Below, piece by piece: positions 55,098-63,608 of a DNA stretch of 64,000 nucleotides; positions within the stretch are counted from its first letter, which is position 1; every line of letters starts with the position of its first letter. The notes below the pieces were generated by a model that was given only the letters and a program-made list of their open reading frames with translations, had not been told where the DNA came from and did no database searches. This DNA is from JASSUD01 sp031963045 (GTDB lineage: Bacteria > Pseudomonadota > Gammaproteobacteria > Burkholderiales > Burkholderiaceae). The position numbers and the translations under genes are program-made. The stretch covers positions 62,001-126,000 of the forward strand of contig JASSUK010000034.1 in NCBI GenBank assembly GCA_031963045.1, in the 5' to 3' direction.

Positions 55098-55840
55098 GCT
55101 ATTTCCCTAAATACCCGACTATCTGACGCACTATTTTTTAGCAGGGTATTTATTCTTTGTAATTTTTGGAGATTATTAGGGCCTGTGGCATCTTCCAATA
55201 AGTTTTCAGCTTCGGCTATAAACAACGCATTATGTGGCGAAAGCCAGGTATTGGGGCTGGGTATGGCCGCTTTTAGAACGGCTAGTGCTGCGATGGCAGG
55301 GATTGCAGCAGATGCTGCTCGTTGAGATATCAACGGTTCTCTATCTTGCTCTTCTTCCAGTTCATCTAGCTTTAGATCGGAGATAAAGTTTTTAAAAATA
55401 TCGCTGACCCTGGCATTGACCACGCTATTTTTCTCACTTTGTTCTTTGTGTTTTTGATCTTGTACATGCGCTTGTGTAATTGCAATAAAAGCTCCGAGCA
55501 AACCCATAAACATAGAGCTAATGACTGGAATAAGTAGACTTATTATAAGAGGGAAAACCCCATATGCGATTCCTGCCCCTGCTATAGCACTTACTCCAGC
55601 CCCAGCAAATAAGCTCCATTTTATACATCCAGGCACTTTTTCTAGTGCATACATCCATGCAGGCAGAGGTTTGTTATCTTCTAATAGTGCTCGCAGTTGT
55701 GTTTGCGTTTCAAAAAGTAAAGGATGGCGTACTTCATCCAGGTCAGACATGGGGATAGCGATGTCCGTACTCTCCATGGCACCATACGATGGGCGCCTAG
55801 GAATGAAAGAGGCTTCAAAAGGGTTTATTGATATATTCAT
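55094..55840 (-). CDS. Membrane protein, effector-like
   Basis: Unknown family, 248 residues. The N-terminal 70 residues are polar and include VRHPLLFETQTQLRALLED. That is loosely like the RQPLVETEQ ... DQLLSY segment of the four-helix paralogs at 28920 and 35250. A hydrophobic region lies at about 78-135 (AGAGVSAIAGAGIAYGVFPL, IISLLIPVISSMFMGLLGAF). Two weaker hydrophobic patches and a helical tail follow. The function is unknown. It converges on aroE with a 4-base overlap. Confidence 0.68.
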   Translation of the reverse strand: MNISINPFEASFIPRRPSYGAMESTDIAIPMSDLDEVRHPLLFETQTQLRALLEDNKPLPAWMYALEKVPGCIKWSLFAGAGVSAIAGAGIAYGVFPLIISLLIPVISSMFMGLLGAFIAITQAHVQDQKHKEQSEKNSVVNARVSDIFKNFISDLKLDELEEEQDREPLISQRAASAAIPAIAALAVLKAAIPSPNTWLSPHNALFIAEAENLLEDATGPNNLQKLQRINTLLKNSASDSRVFREIA

Positions 55841-55893
55841 CTGTATATTTTCTGCGCTAGATACGCTATTTTTTTACCATAATTTTCCCATCA

Positions 55894-57024
55894 TCACGTA
55901 GATTGGAGTGGGGCATTATTGCAATCAGGATGCGATTTTTCAAGACTGAAGATCGCTTGCAAGTAAGCAAAAGATAAAATAGGAGTTACCAAAAACCAAG
56001 TTAGCCATTCAGGCAATAACTGAAGGGCTAGTGCATGAGAGATGCGCATAGCTATTTGTCTTTGTCCATTTTGTATAGCTGTTTTTACCATGGCAAAGAG
56101 GTAGGAGGTGCCAAAACAATGGGCTTGCTTTTTTAACAATAAATTAATTATCGCTACATCCGCACTTTTCACTGCATAATGCAGTGCGCGCTGCGCAAGT
56201 GTCATCATATCCAGAGAAGCGAGACTATCTTTGGTATATTTCGTAGATGGATGTATATACTTTTTAAGAAATACCTCTACTAAAGAGGGCGAACCTTCCT
56301 TTATAATTTTATTTAATAAAATTTCCCCATCATCATTTTGCATGAATATACTCACACCGTAATTTAATAAAGCATTTACTGCTGGTATATCTTCCTTTTC
56401 TACTGCACAACATAGCGCATAACCTAAAAGGTTATTCAAATTATCTTCACCAAGATTTTCATGAGAAGATGGCACGGAAGTGCTATTTTGTTTTATATAC
56501 TTTTGAAGACACATCTTCAATATAGAAGGTGGGGCTTTTTGCAGCGCACATGGGAGTATTGCTTCGTTTTCATTATGATACCCCCCTACTTTTGCGCCAT
56601 TTTCAAGTAAAATTTCTGCTGTAGCAGCATGGTCATTTTCTATAGCTATACATAACGCACGCTGCAAAAGCCAGTTAAATTTATTTTTACTGGAATGAGT
56701 ATATATGTGATTTTCAAGCGGTATGTTTGGATACACGTATTTATACAGAAAAATTTCTGCGACGGGGGAAACATCTTTTTTTATAAATAGCGTGTGAAGT
56801 GCACGATAATAGAACTGTCTACAAAAAGTGCTTACTAATGAAAAATTATACATATCTTCAGGCAAGCAGCGCTCAAAAATATTTATGAGTAATTCATTAG
56901 GTAGGCCTTGCAGTGTGGCGCTTTGTTTTGCGAGACTTCCAAGCACTTGTGCCTGCGGCACAAATGCTTGGGGTTGAATGCTGCTCTGTGGTCTATTGGA
57001 AGGGAGTAAGGCTTGGACAGGCAT
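55894..57024 (-). CDS. F-box and ankyrin-repeat protein
   Basis: A 376-residue protein. Residues 41-80 form a clear F-box: LPNELLINIFERCLPEDMYN, then SLVSTFCRQFYYRAL. From about 100 to 320 there are five to six ankyrin repeats (LCIAIENDHAATAEILLENG, CAVEKEDIPAVNALLNYG, YAVKSADVAIINLLLKK). A hydrophobic segment near 340-360 (LPEWLTWFLVTPILSFAYL) may be a membrane anchor. F-box/ankyrin proteins are known as delivered effectors in intracellular bacteria such as Legionella, where the F-box binds host SKP1. That role is inferred here from the layout. The ATG starts directly at the protein's polar leader. Confidence 0.85.
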   Translation of the reverse strand: MPVQALLPSNRPQSSIQPQAFVPQAQVLGSLAKQSATLQGLPNELLINIFERCLPEDMYNFSLVSTFCRQFYYRALHTLFIKKDVSPVAEIFLYKYVYPNIPLENHIYTHSSKNKFNWLLQRALCIAIENDHAATAEILLENGAKVGGYHNENEAILPCALQKAPPSILKMCLQKYIKQNSTSVPSSHENLGEDNLNNLLGYALCCAVEKEDIPAVNALLNYGVSIFMQNDDGEILLNKIIKEGSPSLVEVFLKKYIHPSTKYTKDSLASLDMMTLAQRALHYAVKSADVAIINLLLKKQAHCFGTSYLFAMVKTAIQNGQRQIAMRISHALALQLLPEWLTWFLVTPILSFAYLQAIFSLEKSHPDCNNAPLQST

Positions 57025-57476
57025 ATCGATGTCCTTCAGGAATGGGATCCTTAGGATACTTCATTTAATCAAAAAAACTCGCTACTCTATATAGACAATT
57101 CTTATCTGAAAGACAAGTAAAGACCTTATATTTTGCTTTTTTGGGGGGGTGGGCGATTAGGGTGGGGATTTTTAGCTTGCGGCTGTACAGGGAGGAAGGC
57201 TTGGCACGTCGCTGGCCCAGCAGTATATCTTCAAATAAGGTGTGTAGGTTGGTGGTGACGAAGGAACCCCAACATGCATATCAATATCCTTTTAAAACCT
57301 GCATACAGATCGCCAAAAGCGATGATTACAAGTTGGTGGTGCGCATTGGTCCTGCCCCATTTTTAAGACCACTCTAAAGTAGAAAAATTTGGCTTTTGGA
57401 ATGATATTAAATGGCCAAATCTGAGCACTGTCGGGTGAATTCGGCAGGTGGCCATCCACTACATAGCTATCGCTTG
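57025..57476. other. Intergenic stretch with a REP-like arm
   Basis: A plus-orientation arm lies at 57244-57280 (GTAGGTTGGTGGTGACGAAG ... CCCCAACATGCAT). A weak relative (AGTTGGTGGTGCGCATTGG) follows near 57331. Otherwise nothing is recognised. Confidence 0.65.
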
Positions 57477-60095
57477 TCAAGCTCTCAGCGATATTGCCTG
57501 GCGTTGCTTTAACAATCGCTCATTTTCTTCGCTTAAGCCTTTTACCCCTTCGATTAAAGCATTCCTCACTGTAAGAGCCTCTTGTGCTGTACTTGAGCAC
57601 AGAAGCGTCCAGTACTCCGCTCCCTCTTTTATCACGCGCAGCAGGCGTACGGATTTATCTTCACTCCCAACTGCTAAATAAAGACTATTGGCCTTCTCTC
57701 TCCAGCAGACATCAGCCACACGCTGTATTGGATCTTCCAACACCAATTTACAGCAACCTGTCTCCACGTCCCATATACGCACGGTATAGTCATCACTGCC
57801 AGAGGCAATTAGATCGCCTTTCGGTGAAAATGCCACACTATTAACCGTACCGCTATGACCTTCTAAGACATGGAGGCAAACACCAGTTTTCACATCCCAC
57901 AGGCGCACTTTATTATCCATACTGCCGGAAGCAAGCTGGTCGCCTGTTGAATACGCAACGCTAGTCACCCAACTTGTATGGCCGCTTAGAATGTGGTGGC
58001 ACGCCCCGGTTACAGAGTCCCATAGACGCAATGTATAGTCATGACTACCAGAGACAAGCTGATCGCCTATAGGTGAATACGCCAAGCTACTAACCGTACT
58101 ACTATGGCCATTTAGGATATGGTGACAATCACCAATTTTTACATCCCATAGACGCACTGTATTATCACCGCTACCAGAGGCAAGCTGATCGCCATTCGGT
58201 GAATACACTACGCTATAGACTGGCCTTTTATGGCCCTGTAAGGTGCGGATAGGAGCACCGGTTTTTAAGTCTCGCAGACCTACTGTATTGACCCATGTAC
58301 CCGAAGCGATCTGATCGCCTTTGGGTGAACGCGCATGACTATAAGTTGAATCCACGCTAAAGCTTGGGGTATTGAGAAAGAAGTGACAACTGGTGTCCCA
58401 ATTCCATCTATATAGCGCCGTAGACTCCCTTCTACCCGAGGGAGCGCTTTTGAGCGAGGACGCGATACTATAAATGAGGCTTGTCTGGCCGTTTAAGGTG
58501 CGGCTGGAAGCATCGGTTTTCACCTCCCACAGACGCACTTTATTGTCTAGGCGGCCAATAGAGGCAATGTGATCTCCTTTGGGCGAGTACAAGACGCGGG
58601 TAACTTCGCTTTTGTGGCCTCTTAAGATACGGAGAAGAACACCGGTTTTCGCGTCCCACAGACACACTGTCTTATCCAAGCTGCCAGAGGCAATCTGATC
58701 TCCTTTCGGCGAGTACGCCACGCCCGTAACGTAGTTTGTATGGCCTTTTAAGAGACGAAGAGGAGCACCCGTTTTAAAATCCCACTGACGCACTGTATTG
58801 TCTTCACTGCCAAACGCAATCTGATCTCCTTTCGGTGAGTAAACCACGCTAGTAGACCAAATGCCATAGCCTGTTAAGGTATAGAGGAGAACACCAATTT
58901 CTACGTCCCATAGACGCACTGTCCTATCCTCACTACCAGAAGCAAGCTGATCACCTGTGGGCGAAAACACGACACTTTGAACTTCCTTTGTATGGCCAGT
59001 TAAGGTGTGGAGAAGAACGCCGGTTTTCGCATCCCACAAACACACCGTATTGTCCCTACTGCCAGAAGCAATCTGATTGCCTCTGGGTGAATACGCAACG
59101 CTTCGAACTTCCTTTGTATGGCCAGTTAAGGCGTGAAGAAGGTCTCCGGTTTTCATATCCCACAGACGCACTGTATTATCTTCACTACCACAGGCAAGCT
59201 GATCGCCTGTGGGTGAAAACACAACGCTATTGATGGAATTTTTCCACCTGCCATCGCAAACGAAGGTCTGAATCTTTTGCCAGTTCGAAGTATCATATAC
59301 ATTGATATGGCCATTCAAAAGACCCACTGCGCATGTTCTTCCATGCGGTGAATAGGCGCAGGCTCGCGCCATGCTATCTTCTTCGAGAAATGGCAACTCA
59401 CCAAACTGCACTTCAGCCATCTGCGCGCCATTTAAATTCGCACGGTGCAGCCATGCCTGCTGAAGTTGGACTCCTGTTAAATCGGCATCTTGTAACTGAG
59501 CATGATCGAACATCCCCCCACTCAAATCCGCATAGGGAACTCGTATTCCTCTTAAATTAGCTCCATTAAGCTGGACACCGCTTTGCACCAAGAAAGTCAG
59601 CGCCCTCGAAGCTATAGCTTGCACCTCTTCTTTTTCCGAGCGCTTGACCCAATCTAATAGCTTTTTCTGTAACCCTAGGTTTTGTTGAACTGTTTTTTTT
59701 AAAAATTCAAATATGAATGAATTATCAAGAAGGTATAACAGCTTAAAAAATGCATATTTCTCTATAACTTGATCGAGCTCCCCAGCTTCTCCTAAAATTT
59801 GCAATTGATTTGATGCATAGGCTAGCAAGCTAGTATCTGCGCTCACTAGAGCGTGCCGATATTTTGGCAAAATCCTGCAATGCAGCAAATATAGTTTGAG
59901 AACAGGCGAGCCTGGGGACCCATTATTGAGAGTCGGTGTAATTAATGCTTGTAATAGAGAACGCAGATCGGAGGGATGCAGCCGATCTAGCACTTCTAGT
60001 TGTATTTCAACAGGGAGTGAAACTAATGGGGAAGTTAAAGCTTTTTGCGCCGTCTGAGCAGACTGAATAGTGGCGTTCGAAATAGGAGATACCAT
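57477..60095 (-). CDS. F-box, pentapeptide and 14-blade WD40 protein
   Basis: An 872-residue protein. An F-box-like segment lies near residues 26-57 (LPVEIQLEVLDRLHPSDL). A helical region follows, then pentapeptide repeats (ADLSGGMFDHAQLQDADLTG, RANLNGAQMAEVQFG) near 180-225. About fourteen WD40 repeats run to the C-terminus, enough for two seven-bladed propellers. Typical blades read SVVFSPTGDQLASGSEDRTV-RLWD. Repeats near the middle are degenerate (SIASSLKSAPSG; GTWVNTVGLRD). F-box/WD40 is the layout of eukaryotic FBXW proteins. The ATG at 60095 is preferred over a GTG three codons earlier because GGAG lies 8 bases upstream. The pentapeptide-to-WD40 junction resembles that of the NACHT protein at 39638. 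Confidence 0.88.
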   Translation of the reverse strand: MVSPISNATIQSAQTAQKALTSPLVSLPVEIQLEVLDRLHPSDLRSLLQALITPTLNNGSPGSPVLKLYLLHCRILPKYRHALVSADTSLLAYASNQLQILGEAGELDQVIEKYAFFKLLYLLDNSFIFEFLKKTVQQNLGLQKKLLDWVKRSEKEEVQAIASRALTFLVQSGVQLNGANLRGIRVPYADLSGGMFDHAQLQDADLTGVQLQQAWLHRANLNGAQMAEVQFGELPFLEEDSMARACAYSPHGRTCAVGLLNGHINVYDTSNWQKIQTFVCDGRWKNSINSVVFSPTGDQLACGSEDNTVRLWDMKTGDLLHALTGHTKEVRSVAYSPRGNQIASGSRDNTVCLWDAKTGVLLHTLTGHTKEVQSVVFSPTGDQLASGSEDRTVRLWDVEIGVLLYTLTGYGIWSTSVVYSPKGDQIAFGSEDNTVRQWDFKTGAPLRLLKGHTNYVTGVAYSPKGDQIASGSLDKTVCLWDAKTGVLLRILRGHKSEVTRVLYSPKGDHIASIGRLDNKVRLWEVKTDASSRTLNGQTSLIYSIASSLKSAPSGRRESTALYRWNWDTSCHFFLNTPSFSVDSTYSHARSPKGDQIASGTWVNTVGLRDLKTGAPIRTLQGHKRPVYSVVYSPNGDQLASGSGDNTVRLWDVKIGDCHHILNGHSSTVSSLAYSPIGDQLVSGSHDYTLRLWDSVTGACHHILSGHTSWVTSVAYSTGDQLASGSMDNKVRLWDVKTGVCLHVLEGHSGTVNSVAFSPKGDLIASGSDDYTVRIWDVETGCCKLVLEDPIQRVADVCWREKANSLYLAVGSEDKSVRLLRVIKEGAEYWTLLCSSTAQEALTVRNALIEGVKGLSEENERLLKQRQAISLRA

Positions 60096-60279
60096 CGTAG
60101 ACACTCCAGGACCAGGTATTAATTACAGAAAAAATTGCCGCGCCTGTAGCTAGCTTTACTTTCCTAAATACTTCTGATCTCAGCGATAGGCGATGAGGGC
60201 AATTATTATCTTACCGATTAACCTCTTATAGAAAGCTTAGCAAGATAAGAGAGGAAATGTATAGCACCATCTCCATCCA

Positions 60280-61128
60280 TCAGCTGATTTGACGTAATTC
60301 TGTGTTAATTGCTAGCTGCATATTACGTGCGGTGTGTGCCGCGGCTTGTGCAAAGTCTTCTTTGGCGCTGGCATAGAGTACGGCGCGTGAGGTGTTGATG
60401 AGCATGCCTGTTCCTGCTGCGTTGCGGCCAGCTTGGACGGTGGCGCTTAGATCGCCTCCTTGGGCTCCAATACCAGGGATAAGTAAGGGCATCTCTCCTA
60501 CTATATGGCGTACGGCAGCGATTTCTTTAGGGAAGGTGGCGCCTACTACTAGGCCAATCTGCCCTTTTTGGTTCCATTTTTGTGAGGCTAGATGGGCGAC
60601 ATATTGGTAGAGTGGCTGTTCTGCTGGTGAGCCATTTATAGTGGTTTGTATAGTTAGATTTTGAAGGTCGGAGCCGCCTGGGTTAGAGGTGCGGCATAAT
60701 AAAATGACTCCTTTGTCTTCATATTCTAGATAGGGCTCAATCGAATCTAGACCCATGTAAGGGTTAACGGTTAGGGCATCTGCGCGATAGCGTTCAAATG
60801 CTTCACGGGCATAGCACTGTGCGGTAGAGCCAATATCACCACGCTTTGCATCCAAAATAACGAGCAGGCCTGGGTGGTGTGTGTGAATGTATTCGATTAA
60901 TTGTTCTAATGTTTCTTCTGCGCGATGTGCTGCAAAATAGGCAATTTGTGGTTTAAAGGCGCAGACATACGGCGCAGTGGCATCGATAATGGCGCGACAA
61001 AATTCAAAAAAAGCGTCTTTGTGTCCAGCCAGATGGGCAGGAAAACGGGCAGGCTCAGGGTCTAACCCCACGCATAAAAGCGAATTTGTGCGCTGCCAGG
61101 CCTGATTTAAAGAGAGAAGAAAAGACAT
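60280..61128 (-). CDS. pyrF: Orotidine 5'-phosphate decarboxylase PyrF (type 2)
   Basis: PyrF decarboxylates OMP to UMP, the last step of de novo pyrimidine synthesis. The signature LDAKRGDIGSTAQCYA carries the catalytic Lys/Asp set. VGLDPEP at the N-terminus, LTVNPYMGLDSIEPYL and the late GAQGGD fit the longer type 2 family found in Burkholderiaceae. The frame opens 14 codons upstream, but the ATG at 61128 gives the usual N-terminus (MSFLLSLNQAW) with GGGG about 7 bases upstream. It lies 70 bases downstream of queF on the same strand and may be co-transcribed with it. Confidence 0.95.
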   Translation of the reverse strand: MSFLLSLNQAWQRTNSLLCVGLDPEPARFPAHLAGHKDAFFEFCRAIIDATAPYVCAFKPQIAYFAAHRAEETLEQLIEYIHTHHPGLLVILDAKRGDIGSTAQCYAREAFERYRADALTVNPYMGLDSIEPYLEYEDKGVILLCRTSNPGGSDLQNLTIQTTINGSPAEQPLYQYVAHLASQKWNQKGQIGLVVGATFPKEIAAVRHIVGEMPLLIPGIGAQGGDLSATVQAGRNAAGTGMLINTSRAVLYASAKEDFAQAAAHTARNMQLAINTELRQIS

Positions 61129-61198
61129 AGCAGCCCCGTTAATGTGGAATATATACTCAATGCATAGCAAGATTCAAAAATGGCAGATGCCTCGCTCT

Positions 61199-62062
61199 TT
61201 ACTGGCGCATTGTCCTAGCTAATTTTGGCACAACCTGTTCATAGTTGCTGCGAAATGGATTGATATCTAAGCCGCCGCGCCGTGTGAAACGCGCATATAC
61301 ACTAAGCTTAGAAGGTGCGCATACTTTGAGCACATCTGTGAAAATCTGCTCGACACATTGCTCATGGAAGCCTGCATGTAGACGGTACGATACTAAATAT
61401 TGCAGCAAACTTGCATGGTCAATGGGGGCACCACGGTAGTGAATATCTATGCTTGCCCAGTCTGGCTGTTGGGTTACAGGGCACATGGATTTGAATAGGT
61501 CTGAGATCAACCTTTCTTCCACGGTAGTAGTTTCGTTATGTATGCGCAGCAGAGAGGGCGTGGGTTCATACACGCTGATGTCGACCTCTATTTTATCTAA
61601 AGAGATTCCTTCTAGCTCTTGCTGCACCAGCACGCTGTTTGGTTTGTGAGGAGCTGCCCAATTTTCTTGTAAAAAGAGATCAAGTGTAACGGGAGCACCA
61701 CAAGCCTGCGATATATCGCGGCTCATCGTTTCTCGCATTGCTTCTATCGATGCTACTTTGATTTGTGCAAACCCGCTCAAATAGAGTTTCAGCGACTTAG
61801 ACTCGACCAGATAGGGTGATTGAGCAGGTACGGTAAGTGTGGCGATGCCAACGTGTGGTTTACCGCGCTGATCTAACCACGAGAGCTCGTAGGCATTCCA
61901 AATATCTAGCCCCCAAAAAGGCAAAGGCGCTGTTATTCCAAGCGCTTCTCGTGCTGCTTGCCTGGGGATAGGGAAGAGTAGACCTGGATCATATTGCGTG
62001 ACAGCCGCACTCACTTTACCTAGAGGGGAATCGTTAGGGGTGTGTAGTGCAAAGGAATGCAT
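61199..62062 (-). CDS. queF: NADPH-dependent 7-cyano-7-deazaguanine reductase QueF
   Basis: QueF reduces preQ0 to preQ1 in queuosine biosynthesis. At 287 residues it is the long, two-domain YqcD/YqeI-like form of Gram-negative bacteria. ESKSLKLYLSGF is the substrate-binding motif, and FKSMCPVTQQPDW holds the catalytic Cys. FHEQCVEQIF and ARFTRRGGLDINPFRS near the end are also family features. The ATG at 62062 starts a family-like N-terminus. The neighbour pyrF follows on the same strand. Confidence 0.94.
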   Translation of the reverse strand: MHSFALHTPNDSPLGKVSAAVTQYDPGLLFPIPRQAAREALGITAPLPFWGLDIWNAYELSWLDQRGKPHVGIATLTVPAQSPYLVESKSLKLYLSGFAQIKVASIEAMRETMSRDISQACGAPVTLDLFLQENWAAPHKPNSVLVQQELEGISLDKIEVDISVYEPTPSLLRIHNETTTVEERLISDLFKSMCPVTQQPDWASIDIHYRGAPIDHASLLQYLVSYRLHAGFHEQCVEQIFTDVLKVCAPSKLSVYARFTRRGGLDINPFRSNYEQVVPKLARTMRQ

Positions 62063-62327
62063 ATAGCGTTTTTAACCGGTTAGACCAATGAATTATGGGA
62101 TGGCTTATGGGAAATAGCGTGTTATGCCTCTACCTATTGAGCATTGAGGCCATACCTTACTGAACTTACTGAAAAATAATTCAGATTTCACTTCTTCCGC
62201 TCTCCTGCCTTTTCTATAAGAATACCTCATTCATTAGAATCTTGCTTTTCTAATTGCCTTATACCCTTGTATTCATACATTCTTGGCTTCCACGAACCCG
62301 CATAAGATATGTATTTATAATCTCAAT

Positions 62328-63476
62328 ATGTTCAACGTAAAAAACCAACTCACCCCTCCTGGAATATCAGCTGCAAACGCATCATCATTTTTATCTTTTA
62401 TTAGGAGTGAAATATCGGAAGTATCCAAGCAGGATACTAGCGCATTACCAGAGAAAATTTTTATGGCAAGCTCATTAAACTCCGATGAAAGTATGCGCCC
62501 TACCGCAGATTTTTTAATAAATTATATAACGGCATTAAACAATAATGGATACACATCGGATACGATCATCTCCATGCTTCTACAGTATTTGAATACGCAT
62601 GTATTGCCTATTGATTCTTCGCAAGATGCAATACAAAATAGCCCACTTACTACTCCGCCACCTCCTGCGCCTTACAAGCCCACTCTTCTTGAATCTTACT
62701 ACTTTGATACTTCAGAAGAAGAAGAAGGAGGAGGAGATACTATGGAAGCATCTGCAGGCCCCTTGTCATCACAAGACATGCAAAACATTATCTATTCTAT
62801 ACAGAACTTTGAAAACACACCACCTGCTCCGATAGAAACGGGGTGCCCTTCTCATACTGTATTTTCTGATAATACATTTGATAATACCGCCCTCCATATT
62901 CCTCTGCTTAAAAAAAATGATGTTGCATTGTATGCACCTTCCCCTATACAACTTGCTACGATACCCTGCATTCCAAAAAATAGGGTAGCAAACACTGCAA
63001 TGCATATGGCCACTCTACCTTTTACAGCCCCAAAAAAGAGTGCAGATACCCTATATAAACCAATCAGGCCAAAAGAAAATGTACTAATAAATACATTTAA
63101 AGATAAAATACAAATTATTATAAATGAAACTCTTGGAAGAAAAGATTTTTTAAAAAAATCCAGTCACCTAAAAAAAGATAATACTTATATAGCTTATATC
63201 CATTCAAATAATAATAAAAAACATAAAGACAAATTAAAACTTTACTCTAAAGAATTTCAAGAATTAGTGATGGATACCTATAGAAAAATTTCGGATAAAA
63301 ATAAAAAATACCGACCAAGGGAAGATAAATTTATCCCCTTAAATTTTATTGGGGATTTATTTGACTTGGGAGAGCGTCAACTAAAAAATATCATACGTTC
63401 TTATACCTCCAGTGATGGATCCAAAATTTCTGTACTGCACACCAAAAAGATAGCCATGCATCACAAAATAGCGTGA
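62328..63476 (+). CDS. Hypothetical protein, effector-like
   Basis: Unknown family, 382 residues from the ATG at 62328. The frame also opens at a TTG at 62283. Neither has a clear ribosome binding site, so the start is uncertain. Residues 1-250 are polar with Pro-rich and acidic stretches (SEEEEGGGD). The last 130 residues are basic and helical (KKHKDKLKLYSKEFQELVMD, then PLNFIGDLFDLGERQLKNII) and may be a small folded domain. No membrane segment. Codon use is AT-rich against the flanking queF and proS genes. Confidence 0.62.
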   Translation: MFNVKNQLTPPGISAANASSFLSFIRSEISEVSKQDTSALPEKIFMASSLNSDESMRPTADFLINYITALNNNGYTSDTIISMLLQYLNTHVLPIDSSQDAIQNSPLTTPPPPAPYKPTLLESYYFDTSEEEEGGGDTMEASAGPLSSQDMQNIIYSIQNFENTPPAPIETGCPSHTVFSDNTFDNTALHIPLLKKNDVALYAPSPIQLATIPCIPKNRVANTAMHMATLPFTAPKKSADTLYKPIRPKENVLINTFKDKIQIIINETLGRKDFLKKSSHLKKDNTYIAYIHSNNNKKHKDKLKLYSKEFQELVMDTYRKISDKNKKYRPREDKFIPLNFIGDLFDLGERQLKNIIRSYTSSDGSKISVLHTKKIAMHHKIA

Positions 63477-63608
63477 TAATTTTTACCTACCAATTTACCG
63501 AGCTGCTAAATTAAGGCAGACTCTAGGCCTTTTGCGCAGCTATCCATTGCATTCTTCGGCATGCTGATGCTGCATCACTCGTTTTAACTGATTTTTTGGA
63601 ATCCATGC

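Noticed and set aside
57700..59250. Repeats resembling a CRISPR array
   Set aside because: The regular spacing of about 126 bases comes from WD40 blades in an open reading frame, not from short repeats with unique spacers.
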